A stretch of 64,000 nucleotides of DNA, from contig JAKJXP020000037.1 in NCBI GenBank assembly GCA_022225965.2, forward strand, positions 186,001 to 250,000, in the 5' to 3' direction. Each line of letters starts with the position of its first letter. The stretch's first letter is position 1. This document shows positions 11,874-22,077 of this stretch, in pieces. Under the pieces are notes generated by a model that saw nothing but the letters and a program-made list of their open reading frames with translations, was not told the origin of the DNA and searched no databases. A program made the translations under genes and the position numbers. The stretch comes from Diatrype stigma. Its lineage: Eukaryota; Ascomycota; Sordariomycetes; Xylariales; Diatrypaceae.

Positions 11874-12289
11874 TTAGTCGTCCTTGTTCCTGGCATTCGG
11901 GTTGCGCGGGTCGTTCTTCCACTCGTCGGCTGTGATCGGTTATGTTAACAGGCATATTCCCGCCTCCATGTATGTGGGTGGTTGGATACGTACACGCCAT
12001 CATCGCATTCTGTGCCGCGTTGACACCGTAGAGAACGATGAGACCTGTTTGCAATAGTCAGATAGATTCACCATCACTGTTCCAGAGGAACCAGGAAACC
12101 GGTATCGCTCTCATAGATAAACTACTAGGGTATCGTACTGGCAACGATGAAAGGCGCCATGGGCTTCACTGTTGCTTGTTGTCAGCAGGCTGCGTGCGTT
12201 AATTCGAAGGGGAATCATGTCGAGGGGCCAATTGACGTACAGACTGGCACATTGTACTTCTTGAGGGGGTGAATTCCAAACCACATCAT
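11874..12289 (-). CDS. atp18: Mitochondrial F1Fo-ATP synthase subunit J
   Basis: Very small multi-exon gene, 61 aa. Minus-strand exons: 12289-12241, 12168-12139, 12044-11994 and 11929-11874, all with GT-AG introns. Joined product segments: MMWFGIHPLKKYNVPV, LKPMAPFIVA, SLIVLYGVNAAQNAMMA and SDEWKNDPRNPNARNKDD. This matches the fungal subunit J layout: a short matrix-side N-terminus, one membrane helix (PFIVASLIVLYGV) and a charged tail with the conserved NDPRNPN. Subunit J sits in the Fo peripheral stalk/dimer interface of the inner mitochondrial membrane. Phase is conserved across all three junctions, and every exon fits the family. A 170-codon open frame at 11542-12054 on the same strand is only readthrough of one exon. 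A second start 3 nt downstream (second Met) is possible. Confidence 0.9.
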
Positions 12290-13409
12290 CTTGGCGGTTG
12301 TTTGCGGGAGGAGGTCGATGCGTGAGAAGTGGGTGTATAGCAGCTAGGGTTGGGCTCGATGTTGTAGAAGTTATTCGCGACGTTCCAGTATCAGCGCTTG
12401 TGGTACCAAGTCAAAGCTCTGGATTCCCCAGTAAAGCCGATTGCCCGCAAATCTTGAGCGGCGCCTTACATTTCAGGCTGCCCACAAGTGTGGTCTGATG
12501 GTTAGGTAGGTAGGTACCTAGGTACCTAGGTGATAGGTAAGTGCAGGTGGCCCGTGCAGGGGTAGGTGGTCGGCGCTAACGTTTCGCCGAGGGTCCGATG
12601 AGCCAATGACATCATAGGTAGGTATCTTAACCGTCGTTCGTCTGGTGGAAGGCACCTGCACCTGGGGAGTGGGTGAGTGAGGGTGAGTGGTGGGTGGTAG
12701 GCATGGGGCGACGTCTCACGTCAGGTTGTGGGGAAGAGCTCACCTACATACGAAGTACATTGACCTAGTTCCACCTTCCCTAGTACCTCCAGCTCCAACG
12801 GTGATTTGAATCGAAGTTCCTCCTTTTGTTGTTGGAGTCGTGCTCAATGAATGCGGGGGATAACAAACCGACCAATAACCATTCAATCCATCCAATCCAT
12901 CCAATCCATTATACATTGGACCTACTACATCTTCATTATCCCTACAGGGGAGTTTCAGGCAGTACCTACTCAACCGAGGGACGCAACTTAGCCGATTTGG
13001 GGGTTGTCCAGAGACTGTGAATCCAGAGATCCAGAGATCCAGAGATACATACTTAAGTATACCTACGATACAGACCTAACTACTTACCTCCTAGTAGTAC
13101 CTCGCCGCTTGCCTGCTACTCCTAGCTTCGTACGGCTGCTGCTTGGAACTTCGCGCCTCTGACCTCACATCTATCCCCAGGCTTTCTTCTACACCTTCCC
13201 ATTCCTGGGTTCCACCTTCGACCTTTTCGCACTTCCCTCATCTCCTCACGAGCCCTGGTCGGAACCCACCATAGAAGCAGCCATCGACGCGGACCAAGTT
13301 CAATTGCACATTGCCTTCCACTCTTTGACTTGCGTCACTTCAACTTCGGGATTCCTTCGCCCTCCTACAACAGCAACCCGCACGACTGCCTTCCCCTTCC
13401 ACCTCCACC
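12290..13409. other. Intergenic with simple repeats
   Basis: Divergent upstream regions of atp18 (minus) and the NIPSNAP gene (plus). It contains a GGTAGGTACCTAGGTACC patch at about 12,500-12,540, ATCCATCCA-type repeats at 12,880-12,912 and three head-to-tail copies of a 9-bp AGATCCAGA-type unit at 13,020-13,045. A C/T-rich leader precedes the NIPSNAP ATG. No gene seen. Confidence 0.5.
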
Positions 13410-14551
13410 ATGCTTACTCGTCAAGTAGCACGAGCAGCAGCCCGAACGGTCTCGCGCTCTTCCTTGCGGCCACTCAGTTCTACGGCGACACAATGCCGAA
13501 TTCCCACGATCGCTGACGTGACTCCCGATTCTGTCGAAACGTTCAACAAGAAGCAGAAGCAGTTTCGCGATCAGCTACTGGAGGCCCAGAAGAAGCGTGA
13601 AGAGCGTAAGTACGGTCCGTACAGCCTCACTGCACCCCTGTTGATGATGATCGGGTCCACGAGTCCGTTCCATCTTCTCATGCTGCGTCTAACTTGGCCG
13701 AATTGCAGAACAGAGAGCCGAGGCAGCAAAGAAGGCTAGCAGCCCTGATAGGCCCGACTCCCTCATCAACAGAGTCGTCTACGGTACCAAGGAAGGGCGT
13801 GAGCTAGACGCCCAGCTCGAGGCCAGTTTCTCTGCCGTATTGGCCCGTGGCAAATATGTCCACTCGATCGTCTTCCACGAGGTGCGGACGGATAAGGTAG
13901 GCGAGTACATCGAGCTGGTGGGCAACTGGTATCCCCGCATGGCTTCGTTAGAGGAGAATAAGGTTCATCTTGTAGGGAGCTGGCGGACTGAAGTCGGTGA
14001 CTGTGATACCTTCGGTATGTAAACGCTTAGCCTCGAGGTGGTTCTGCATATTGCTAACGAACACAGTCCACATATGGGAGTACCAGCGCTACCAAGGCTA
14101 CCACCAATCTCTCCACTCCATCTCCACACATCCCGACTTTGCCGCATTTGACAAGAAGCTTAAGACGCTCATCAAATCGAAGAAAACGTCCATCATGCAA
14201 GAGTTCTCCTTCTGGCCCACGACGTCGCCCCGCCAACTTGGCGGCGTCTTCGAGCTGCGTTCGTACACCCTGCATCCTGGAAACCTGCTGGAGTGGGAGA
14301 CGCATTGGCGCCGGGGACTGAAGGCACGGAGGGAAGTGATGGAAGGCGTCGGTGCTTGGTTCGTGCAGATCGGCGATCTGAACACGGTTCATCACTTATG
14401 GCAGTTTGCCAACCTGGAAGAGCGCAAGGTACGCCGAGAGCAGAGCTGGAAGCAAGAGGGCTGGGCTGAGACGGTGCACAAGACCGTCCCCCTAATCCAG
14501 ACCATGAAGTCGAGGATTCTGATCCCGATGCCATGGTCACCCGTGGCATAG
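13410..14551 (+). CDS. NIPSNAP family mitochondrial protein
   Basis: Exons 13410-13605, 13709-14014 and 14067-14551 give 328 aa. Residues 1-30 (MLTRQVARAAARTVSRSSLRP...) are a typical amphipathic Arg/Ser/Ala mitochondrial presequence. Two NIPSNAP ferredoxin-like repeats follow. The first runs from KYVHSIVFHEVRTDKVGEYI to VGSWRTEVGDCDTF|VHIWEYQRYQGYHQ. The second runs from GGVFELRSYTLHPGNLLEWETHW through GAWFVQIGDLNTVHHLWQF, ending LIQTMKSRILIPMPWSP. NIPSNAPs bind the mitochondrial surface or matrix and in animals mark damaged mitochondria; the fungal role is not defined. The start is the first ATG, with a CCACC leader. All junctions preserve conserved frames. Confidence 0.93.
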
Positions 14552-15411
14552 AAGAAAAACGTGGAAGTCTTATGACGAGCATAGTTACTCTTGAAGCGTT
14601 GGACGTAAGCTGCTTAGTTGACGGATCGATATTGGCTGATGAGCTTCCATGATATGGGCTGTCGAGTTGGAGTCTTTAGCTGTTTGATTTGAGGATGCTG
14701 AAGGGTTTCTGCGAAAGGTTTTGTTTCCTGACGACATGTCAAACGACGATTCCAAAATATACCGGTGACATTCCAGCAAACGCCGGCGGAAATGTGCTAT
14801 TCGGGTTTATTCCTTAGTTGCACGGGTGGTATTCAAGGCTTCTGAAGAATAAACACAACTCAAACAGAACTGGCTGTGCTGGGACCATGCAGAGGCTATC
14901 TGGCTTCATTGTGTACTGTCATCTACTCGCAATGCAGCAGGATTGATCGATGAAAATAATAGCATAGCATAATGCATTGCATGACCTGTGATATATACAT
15001 ACCTACGTAATCCCCAGTGCATGATAGCGCCTAGTGACTTGCGCGTATGGCATGGCTCACATCGAGAAGGTCGAGTTCTAGTGAGGGTAGACAGAGCTCG
15101 CAAGTTAACACCAGCTGACTAGGTGTCTAGGTAGGTACATAGCTATATTCCATAGCAAGCGCACCTCCAGACTTTGGTCAGGTAGCCCGATCCGAACCTC
15201 AACAACACGTCCATAAGTGACCAGTTAGGTGGGTAGCACATATTGGGGAGAAGTAGGTAGAGCATAGATATACGCTCGCTCCCATGTTGACCTAGCCCGA
15301 CATTACCCGCTCGCTTCACTTCATAGCTAATCAGCACCAAGGCCGGTGAGATAGGGGTTTCATGGAACCTTCTTTTTATTTTCCTCTTTCGCTTGCTTTT
15401 CCTTCTCCTTC
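14552..15411. other. Intergenic, convergent 3' ends
   Basis: About 860 bases between the NIPSNAP gene (plus) and the Rogdi-like gene (minus). No gene seen; a short AGGTGTCTAGGTAGGTAC patch lies at about 15,120-15,136. Confidence 0.55.
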
Positions 15412-17077
15412 TCAGACCACGTAATCCTCGAACTCGTCGCCCATGACGGCGGCCAGGTTCCGCCGTGCCAGCGCCAACGTGTTGGACAGGGCGAGCAGCT
15501 TGGCCGACAGCGACAGGAGGCTCGGGTCGGCGCTTTCGACCCGCACCTTCTCGCGGACATACACGTCGACGTGGTTATTCTTGGGCTTCTCCTCCCTCTC
15601 CTGCAGCTGCTCGCCTTCGTGCACTACATTCCCTGCCCCTCCATCGCTATTGCCCACACTCCGCCCCCCGACGCTCCCGCTCCGACTCCCCCGAAAATTG
15701 AAATTCACACTGCTGCTGCTGCTACTCGGCCGACTGCTCCCAACGCCGAGAAAACCGCTCCCGCTAACGCCGAGGAAGTTGCTGTTGTTGCCATTGTTGA
15801 CTTCGGCTTCGCTGGTGCCGGGTTTCGACTCGTCGTCACACGCGTACCGGAACACGCGCTCGGCCTCGTCGTGCTCGATGCGCCGTGCCGTGCCGATGGC
15901 CAGCGCCAGCTTGGCGCCCAGGTTCATCGGCGCGCCTGCCGGCTCCAGAGCCCGCACGTACAGCACCAGGCTGGCGTCCTCGATCGTCAGGTACACGGAT
16001 ATGTTGCGCGGTGGTGGTGAGGGCTGGGGAGAGCTGCTGCTGTGAGGCGGGGAGAAGCTGAGATCGTTATTGTTGAAGTGCGTGAGCGAGGCCGAGTGCG
16101 TCGTCCATCCCGAGCCCCCTGATGTGAGTCTGAGCGCGTCGGGGGGTGTTGGGTGGGGGTGTGGGTGTGATTGTGGTGATTGTGGTTGTGCGTGTGGTTG
16201 TTGTTGTATAGAAGGAGAAGAGGAGGGGGAGGTAGCGGCGGAAGACGAAGCCGTCGTCGATGCGGATGGGGTTATGGCCGTGGGTGACGGGGAGCCCTTG
16301 ATGATCCGCGAAGCCTCGACCAGCTGCTGCGCGAGGACTTTCAGGCGCTCCGCAAGATACGGAGCCTTCTCAAACTCAATCGCCGTCTTCCTCTGTCTCT
16401 GCCTCTCCCTTTCTTTTCCCCCTCCTTCTCTCCCCTTCTTTTCCATCCTTTTCCCTCCCCCCACCGCAGGCACCGGATCCTCCCTCTCATCCTGATCGTC
16501 CTCCTCACCAACAGCATCGCACAACCCCCTCAGCAGATCCACCGCGCGCGTCAAGATGCCGTGCAGGGCCTGCAGCGGGGCCAGGCGCAGCGGGCGGCCC
16601 GGAGCCAGGGCCAGCGTGACGGGCGGCAGCGTGCGCAGACGCAGGCTGACGGCGCCGCGCACCAGCCGCGTCCCCACCCGCGTCACGTGGCCTTTCACCG
16701 TCTCGTGCCGCGGCGTCGTCAGCACCAGCGTGCTGCCCGGGTCCACGGGCGCCAGCAGCGCATACGAGTCCTCCAGCCCGTGCCGCAGTTGCCGGAGCGT
16801 GCCGCGTAGCGACGTCGTGAGGAGCCAGGCGAGCTCGCGGGCCTGTGATGGTAATCATGTTAGCTGATGCAAACGAAGCATATGGTGGTATAAGTCTAGA
16901 TTTATGATGATGCCCGAAATCAAAGCAGGTTTGCTGTAAGAGGAAGTGAAGGGGCTACGCGATAGTTTTGGACGGGATGAGATCGGGGATGAGATGAGAG
17001 TTTCTATATACCTGAGTTGCATCCTCTTCAACCTTGAGCTGCTCCGGAGCTACGGGAGGCCAAATATCAACAGACAT
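15412..17077 (-). CDS. rav2: Rogdi/Rav2-like V-ATPase assembly (RAVE complex) subunit
   Basis: Minus-strand exon 1 is 17077-17012 (MSVDIWPPVAPEQLKVEEDATQ) and exon 2 is 16842-15412, separated by a 169-nt GT-AG intron; 498 aa. Hallmarks of the Rogdi family are ARELAWLLTTSLRGTLRQLRHGLEDSYALLAP, LTTPRHETVKGHVTRVGTRLVRGAVSLRLRTLP, APLQALHGILTRAVDLL, and the C-terminal VRVESADPSLLSLSAKLLALSNTLALARRNLAAVMG helix. In yeast Rav2 works with Rav1 and Skp1 to assemble the V1 and Vo sectors of the vacuolar proton pump. The middle is expanded with low-complexity Ser/Pro/His-rich and Glu/Arg-rich inserts (for example a histidine/proline tract around 16,140-16,200), making it longer than the core family. 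The call rests on the conserved N-terminal block; symbol by homology. Confidence 0.82.
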
Positions 17078-17706
17078 GTTGATCTAGAGTGTCTTCTATC
17101 GCCTATTGTTACTTTATGTGTTTGATTCTAGCTGGCATGCATAGGCAGCCATGTTGAATCAAGCCATCCAACCAGTAAGCAAGTTGTAGTTCGGCAGTGT
17201 GAAAATAGCCGCATGCGTTGGTCAGTTATAGTTATGACGATGCAGTTCCGGCAGTACAATGGAAGGGAGCCCTCGTAGTTGCTGAACTACGGGGAGCTTC
17301 AGTGATGTGGGTAAGCTCTAGAGCTTGATTTGGCAGGCGGTGAAGGAGTTAGCAGGTCTAGCAGGCCTAGCAGGGTACTATATGTACAATACAACAGCGG
17401 ATTCAGCACTGCTGCGGGTCTTGGCTTGTCTCCAGCGCCAAGTGCCCCGTATCATTCAAAGAATTGATGCAAGTCCAAGGCGCCGGCCAGCTACAACTCC
17501 CCCTTTCTGGGATTCCCTCTTACTGGGAATGATATGAACTTTCATTGCTCTCCAACTACCTACGCGTAACCAGAATCATTCCCGTTCACTCATTGATATG
17601 CCAGCAAAAGCCTTTAGATCTAAAACTCAGAAGTCTCTACCTGGCGGATGAACAGCAGCAAGTGGAAGAATACGCCAAATCATTAATCATAAGCCAACGA
17701 AACAAA
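17078..17706. other. Shared divergent promoter region of rav2 and pop7
   Basis: About 630 bases between divergent start codons. It contains a small GTCTAGCAGGCCTAGCAGG direct-repeat patch at about 17,355-17,375. No gene seen. Confidence 0.5.
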
Positions 17707-18411
17707 ATGGCCGGCGAAGAAAACGCTCCAGCAGTGCACAACCAGGTGCCTGAAAAGACTGGGACCACCACACTCCCTAAGCTGGCGCGTGTGCCAAAAG
17801 GTATGGAAGAATTTACCGTTCACTTGAAACACGGCGTTCTCTTCACATGGCAAGACTCATCAGCAACATACATAGGCTCCAAGGTGGTGAAGCGGCGGAT
17901 GGTCGATCGCGCGCCGTCCACGCACGCGGCGCACAGGATCTACATCAACCCCCAGTCGCCCTTCCGCTCGGTCACAGCGCGGGTACGCAAACAGCTGGAC
18001 AAGAACCTGCGCCAGGCGTCGAGCGTCAACACGAGCTTCACCAACCGCCTGGCCGGCAGGAAGAACGCGTCGCTGGACGACCGGGTCCGCACCATCCAGC
18101 GACACCACCAGCAGCAAAACAACAACAGCAGCACTGGCGTTCACCACGGAACCGTTGGGCTCGAGAATTCCGGCGAGGTCCTCGTGCTGGCTACAGGGCG
18201 TGCTATCGAAAGAGCCGTCCGCGTCGCCTCTTTCTTCCAGAAGCAGCGCGATTGTATCGTCCAGCTACGGACGAGTAGCATCGGCGCTATAGATGACGTC
18301 GTCGTCGCGGCCACAGAGGGGGCGGACGACGAGGATGTCCCGTTCGGTGGAGGCGATGAGACGAGAAAGAGGATGGTCAGCTGCTTAGAGGTATCTATCA
18401 AACTTCGGTGA
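17707..18411 (+). CDS. pop7: RNase P/RNase MRP protein subunit Pop7 (Rpp20)
   Basis: Alba-fold subunit that pairs with Pop6 to bind the P3 arm of RNase P and RNase MRP RNA in the nucleus/nucleolus. The Alba-like core is RIYINPQSPFRSVTARVRKQL, then GEVLVLATGRAIERAVRVASFFQKQRDCIVQLRTSSIGAIDDVV, then ETRKRMVSCLEVSIKLR. The start is the ATG at 17707 (MAGEEN). The unspliced frame gives 234 aa, but a 75-nt in-frame GT-AG intron at 17801-17875 is likely: removing it joins VPK|GSKVVKRRMVDRAP, the normal family N-terminal pattern, and gives 209 aa. A Gln/Asn/Ser-rich insert (QQQNNNSS) separates the first two core blocks. Confidence 0.88.
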   Translation: MAGEENAPAVHNQVPEKTGTTTLPKLARVPKGMEEFTVHLKHGVLFTWQDSSATYIGSKVVKRRMVDRAPSTHAAHRIYINPQSPFRSVTARVRKQLDKNLRQASSVNTSFTNRLAGRKNASLDDRVRTIQRHHQQQNNNSSTGVHHGTVGLENSGEVLVLATGRAIERAVRVASFFQKQRDCIVQLRTSSIGAIDDVVVAATEGADDEDVPFGGGDETRKRMVSCLEVSIKLR

Positions 18412-19373
18412 TGTAGCAGAGAGGGAGCCTTCCTTCATTTATTCACCAAGCATGCACAGCCCTACCGTTATGCCAATGCTGGGAGATACTTACATATCGG
18501 ATGACACAATTCCTCAGTACCCGAGTCTGTGACACCACACGCAAATACGGTTAGATAGTAGGAGGACTGCGGGAAGGAAGCTGGAGTCGTATTGATGAAG
18601 GAGAGGTGCAACTCCTAATGAAGTGCGGCTCTAGGCTATGTGATCCCATACCCCAACAATACTGATATTGCTCGTTTACATAATCCATCAGTATTTCCCT
18701 TTGGGGGAGAGGCATGCATGAGGCTCCGACTAGGTTGTGTGGGACGCCTCTACAGGTCCTGTAAAGTATTATATGCAGTAATCATGGCCGGTGTATGGAA
18801 TAACTTATGGCTAGCCCCATATACATGACCGATAGGGGTACTACCTCTCAGAGGTTTAGACCATATGTAGGAACTCGGTCGTGACCCTTGTCGCGTATAA
18901 GGCCTTTATTTCAAGGGAAAGTTCAACTTTGATCATCAAAGCGTCATCAAGAGCGATCTATTCATCAGCTGCCGTTAGGACCGACATGAGCTGAAAAGGG
19001 GCGCATGCCTATTGATTTTCTCCTCCCCAGACTGCCAATCAGAATCACCCACCTATAACAATAGCAGGGGTTTCTGCAGAAGCGGTCTACGAGTAATGTG
19101 AAAGGAATAAAACCACGAGGAACGCCGCCAACACAGGTGAGGGGGGCATAATGGCTACCCCAAGTGAGCGAATCCCACGGGCCCAAGGGCCGTTGGGCCT
19201 GATCCACCTCCCATCAGCTAAACTTATATGAAGATGACATCTAGACAACGCCCCCCAACCCCCCCCCCCCTTTCTTTATTCTGGGAGATATACAACGCAC
19301 TGCTCTATCTTCCAACATTTTGGACTTCGATAAACAGATAGGTGGGATTCCAATACCAACGCTCTTGCCCTTC
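18412..19373. other. Intergenic upstream of HET gene
   Basis: About 960 bases without a gene. A C-run (CCCCCCAACCCCCCCCCCCC) lies at 19,251-19,271, roughly 100 bases before the HET-gene start codon and probably part of its leader or promoter. Confidence 0.5.
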
Positions 19374-21371
19374 ATGAGTTGCGATCAGTGCAACAGTTTG
19401 TTGCAGATCTTGGTTCGATCGATCGATGGCTCCGCCGACGAGTTCAGTGACCTCACTAGCAACAACACGGGTGACTCCCTTGATGACACAAGCAGCTCTA
19501 CCGGAAGTCTCAGAGGTTACGTCCGCGGTAATTACCATCCCGATCTAGAGTCCCTCATGAGTGCCGCAGGCAAAGGCTGTCATATATGTGAGCGCCTGAT
19601 TCAAGTTGCCATCCGAACTACTGGTTCTCTAGAGGATTGCGTATTGGCTGAATACCACTTCTGGGATCAAGAACCTGATCCATTTTTCCTTGTCACCATG
19701 GAAATCAGGGGAAACAAACAAGAGTTCGAGATCGAGGAATCCTTTGCCATCCTACGAGGCCCAGTTTACAATCTCAACAAGCTTGTTGAGAAAAGGCAGT
19801 CTAGTTTGCCGTTACCAGATGCCATACAAATGGTTCGACGATGGATGTTGGATTGCTCTGAGAATCACCATGAATGCCAGAAGAACACTAGCCCATGCTC
19901 GTACCCTACTCGATTACTCGAACTCAAGGATTCAAAGGTTCGTCTGATGCTCCCAGTAGACGAGAAGCCGACAGGACCATATGCAGCTCTAAGCTATTGC
20001 TGGGGTCCGAACCCAAGCTTTCTGCGTTTGTCAGCCTCGAACTTTCCAAAACTTCATTCCGGCGTGGCTTTTTCAGAATTACCGGTGATGTTCCAGGAGG
20101 CTATCAAGATTCTCCAGCAGCTGTCTATCAAATATTTGTGGATCGACTCACTTTGCATCATTCAAGAGGGCCCTGGTAGCACTGAAGATTGGCTCTTCGA
20201 GTCTAGTAAGATGCAAGAGGTATATACCAACTGCACTATCTGTCTCTCAATGATGCGAGCCTCCAACCCATTTCAAAGTTGCCTCGGAGCTCCAGGTTCC
20301 GGCCTATGTTGGCCATTCGAACTTGAAGTAGAGAACCGTGAAAACAAGGGAGAATATGAACAAGTCACTATTGTGCCTCAAGGGTTTTATCTTGAAGGGT
20401 TCTACAATCTACCCGTGGACTGCCGGGGCTGGAGTCTACAGGAGCGGCTTCTCTCCCCGCGTGTCCTTGGCATTGGATCAGGACAGTTCTTCTGGGACTG
20501 TTTTCGCGTCCCAAATGCTTGCGAGTCTCTCCCCAAGGGCTGTCGTATATCTGACGAAGTGCTCATCAATAATTCCATCCCGAGGAGTTCCAGTCGGACA
20601 ACACTACAAGAATTCTGGTTAACGACAGTACTGGAATACTCTGATAGAGAGTTAACATACCCAGAGGTGGACAAGCTTGTGGCAATTGCAGCTACCGCGA
20701 AGGATCTGGCTATTGCGATGGATGACACCTACATAGCCGGCCATTTCCGAGGCATGCTGCCGTGCAGCCTTGCTTGGAAAGTCGAACCACTGAGGCGACT
20801 GAAGAGACAGGCACACAGAATCAGTAGGTCATCGGCCGGAGAAGACACCGGCGATGACAAGAACCGAAGTGGAGCACCTAGTTGGAGTTGGGCATCAATG
20901 GATGGCCCATTGAACCCATGTTACCACCCTGATGATGCCTCTAAAGTGGCAGAGGTCATATCGTACGAGTTATTACCAGTCCATACAGAAAATCCATTCG
21001 GACAGATCGCATCTGCCAGTTTGACTATTCGAGCCCCGTGCTTTGAAGTGGAACGGAACGATAGTACATTCTTGGGACTGCACCGCATGTTGGCAGTCGA
21101 GGATGTCCTTTTCTTTGAAGAAGAAGATTGTAAGCCTGACGAGGAAAACGCGCTGAAGGAAGGAGAAACCTATATGGTCGCCTTTGTCAGCGGTGCTCAG
21201 GGTCTATCGGCTCTTATATTAGAGCCAGTCATGGACGGAAGAGGGAAGGTTTATCGTAGGCTTGGATTGTATCAGCCGTATCCTGGAGGTAAAGAATCTG
21301 AGCTTTCTTACGGCAGCGTGGTGAAGAAGCTGTTCGCTGATGAGTATAGAATTCCAATCACGTTAGTCTAG
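19374..21371 (+). CDS. HET-domain (heterokaryon incompatibility) protein
   Basis: Single-exon gene, 665 aa from the ATG at 19374 (MSCDQCNSLLQ). The HET domain spans about residues 200-360. Motif 1 is YAALSYCWG (about residue 203), motif 2 is KYLWIDSLCIIQ (about 252) with KMQEVYTNC after it, and motif 3 is CRGWSLQERLLSPRVLGI (about 350). The N-terminal C-x2-C pair (SCDQC) and CHICERL are common in this family. HET proteins trigger allorecognition or cell-death responses when paired with incompatible partners; the C-terminus carries no recognisable NACHT or repeat module, so it is a HET-only protein. The C-terminal block GAPSWSWASMDGP is typical of the family. Looks intact. Confidence 0.93.
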   Translation: MSCDQCNSLLQILVRSIDGSADEFSDLTSNNTGDSLDDTSSSTGSLRGYVRGNYHPDLESLMSAAGKGCHICERLIQVAIRTTGSLEDCVLAEYHFWDQEPDPFFLVTMEIRGNKQEFEIEESFAILRGPVYNLNKLVEKRQSSLPLPDAIQMVRRWMLDCSENHHECQKNTSPCSYPTRLLELKDSKVRLMLPVDEKPTGPYAALSYCWGPNPSFLRLSASNFPKLHSGVAFSELPVMFQEAIKILQQLSIKYLWIDSLCIIQEGPGSTEDWLFESSKMQEVYTNCTICLSMMRASNPFQSCLGAPGSGLCWPFELEVENRENKGEYEQVTIVPQGFYLEGFYNLPVDCRGWSLQERLLSPRVLGIGSGQFFWDCFRVPNACESLPKGCRISDEVLINNSIPRSSSRTTLQEFWLTTVLEYSDRELTYPEVDKLVAIAATAKDLAIAMDDTYIAGHFRGMLPCSLAWKVEPLRRLKRQAHRISRSSAGEDTGDDKNRSGAPSWSWASMDGPLNPCYHPDDASKVAEVISYELLPVHTENPFGQIASASLTIRAPCFEVERNDSTFLGLHRMLAVEDVLFFEEEDCKPDEENALKEGETYMVAFVSGAQGLSALILEPVMDGRGKVYRRLGLYQPYPGGKESELSYGSVVKKLFADEYRIPITLV

Positions 21372-22077
21372 AACGAATACAAGAAATATATCGGTCATTG
21401 GATTGAAGTCAAATAGAGTGACCGGAGTAGGACTGCGTTGATATGAACTCTTATAATATAGAGCGGAACTTATTGTTCACGATGCTTAGGTACCTATGGA
21501 TTCAGAAATACCACCGAGCCATACTAGTGTAGGTCGGTGACATCCGGGGCGTGGTCCACAAGTCAATTGTGTGAGACGTCGATTTCAATTTTTCTGACCA
21601 CCATTCCTGGGCAGGTAACGAACTTGAAAAGGAAGAATCCCCATATTTTCTTCTTCGTCCGCATCTACTCCGTACATCGCTCACGGCCGGAGAGTATGGT
21701 CTCCGGGATGGCTTTATAGTTCGAACGCGACCCCACCACGGCCGCGATGAACCCTAATCTATTCCGATCTATAGTGGCATGTTTGATTGGATGCCGGACT
21801 ATAGAAAATGCAAAGACCCGTAGGTATCTGTGTAGGTAGAACCCGGCCTTACTACTACCTTCTCCACCTTGAAGCACTTGAAGATCACGCCATCCGATCC
21901 GAGGAACCGGTAGCGGAGGGGATCCGGAATAACCCCCCTTATTATGCCATAAACTTGTACACTCGCAACACGTATATTCCCGGCTTTTGCTGCTCATTCG
22001 AATAAAATGCTCGATCGCCCGGAGAGGACTTTATAATTAACTCAATCACCCAGAGCAGAAGAAAAAGGAAAACGATC
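21372..22077. other. Intergenic
   Basis: Between the HET gene and the FAD oxidase gene; no gene seen. The last 30 bases (AGCAGAAGAAAAAGGAAAACGATC) are a purine-rich leader before the oxidase ATG. Confidence 0.5.

Noticed and set aside
11542..12054. 170-codon minus-strand frame
   Set aside because: Only one short segment (GLIVLYGVNAAQNAMMA) is conserved; it is readthrough of atp18 exon 3 into introns and flanking DNA.
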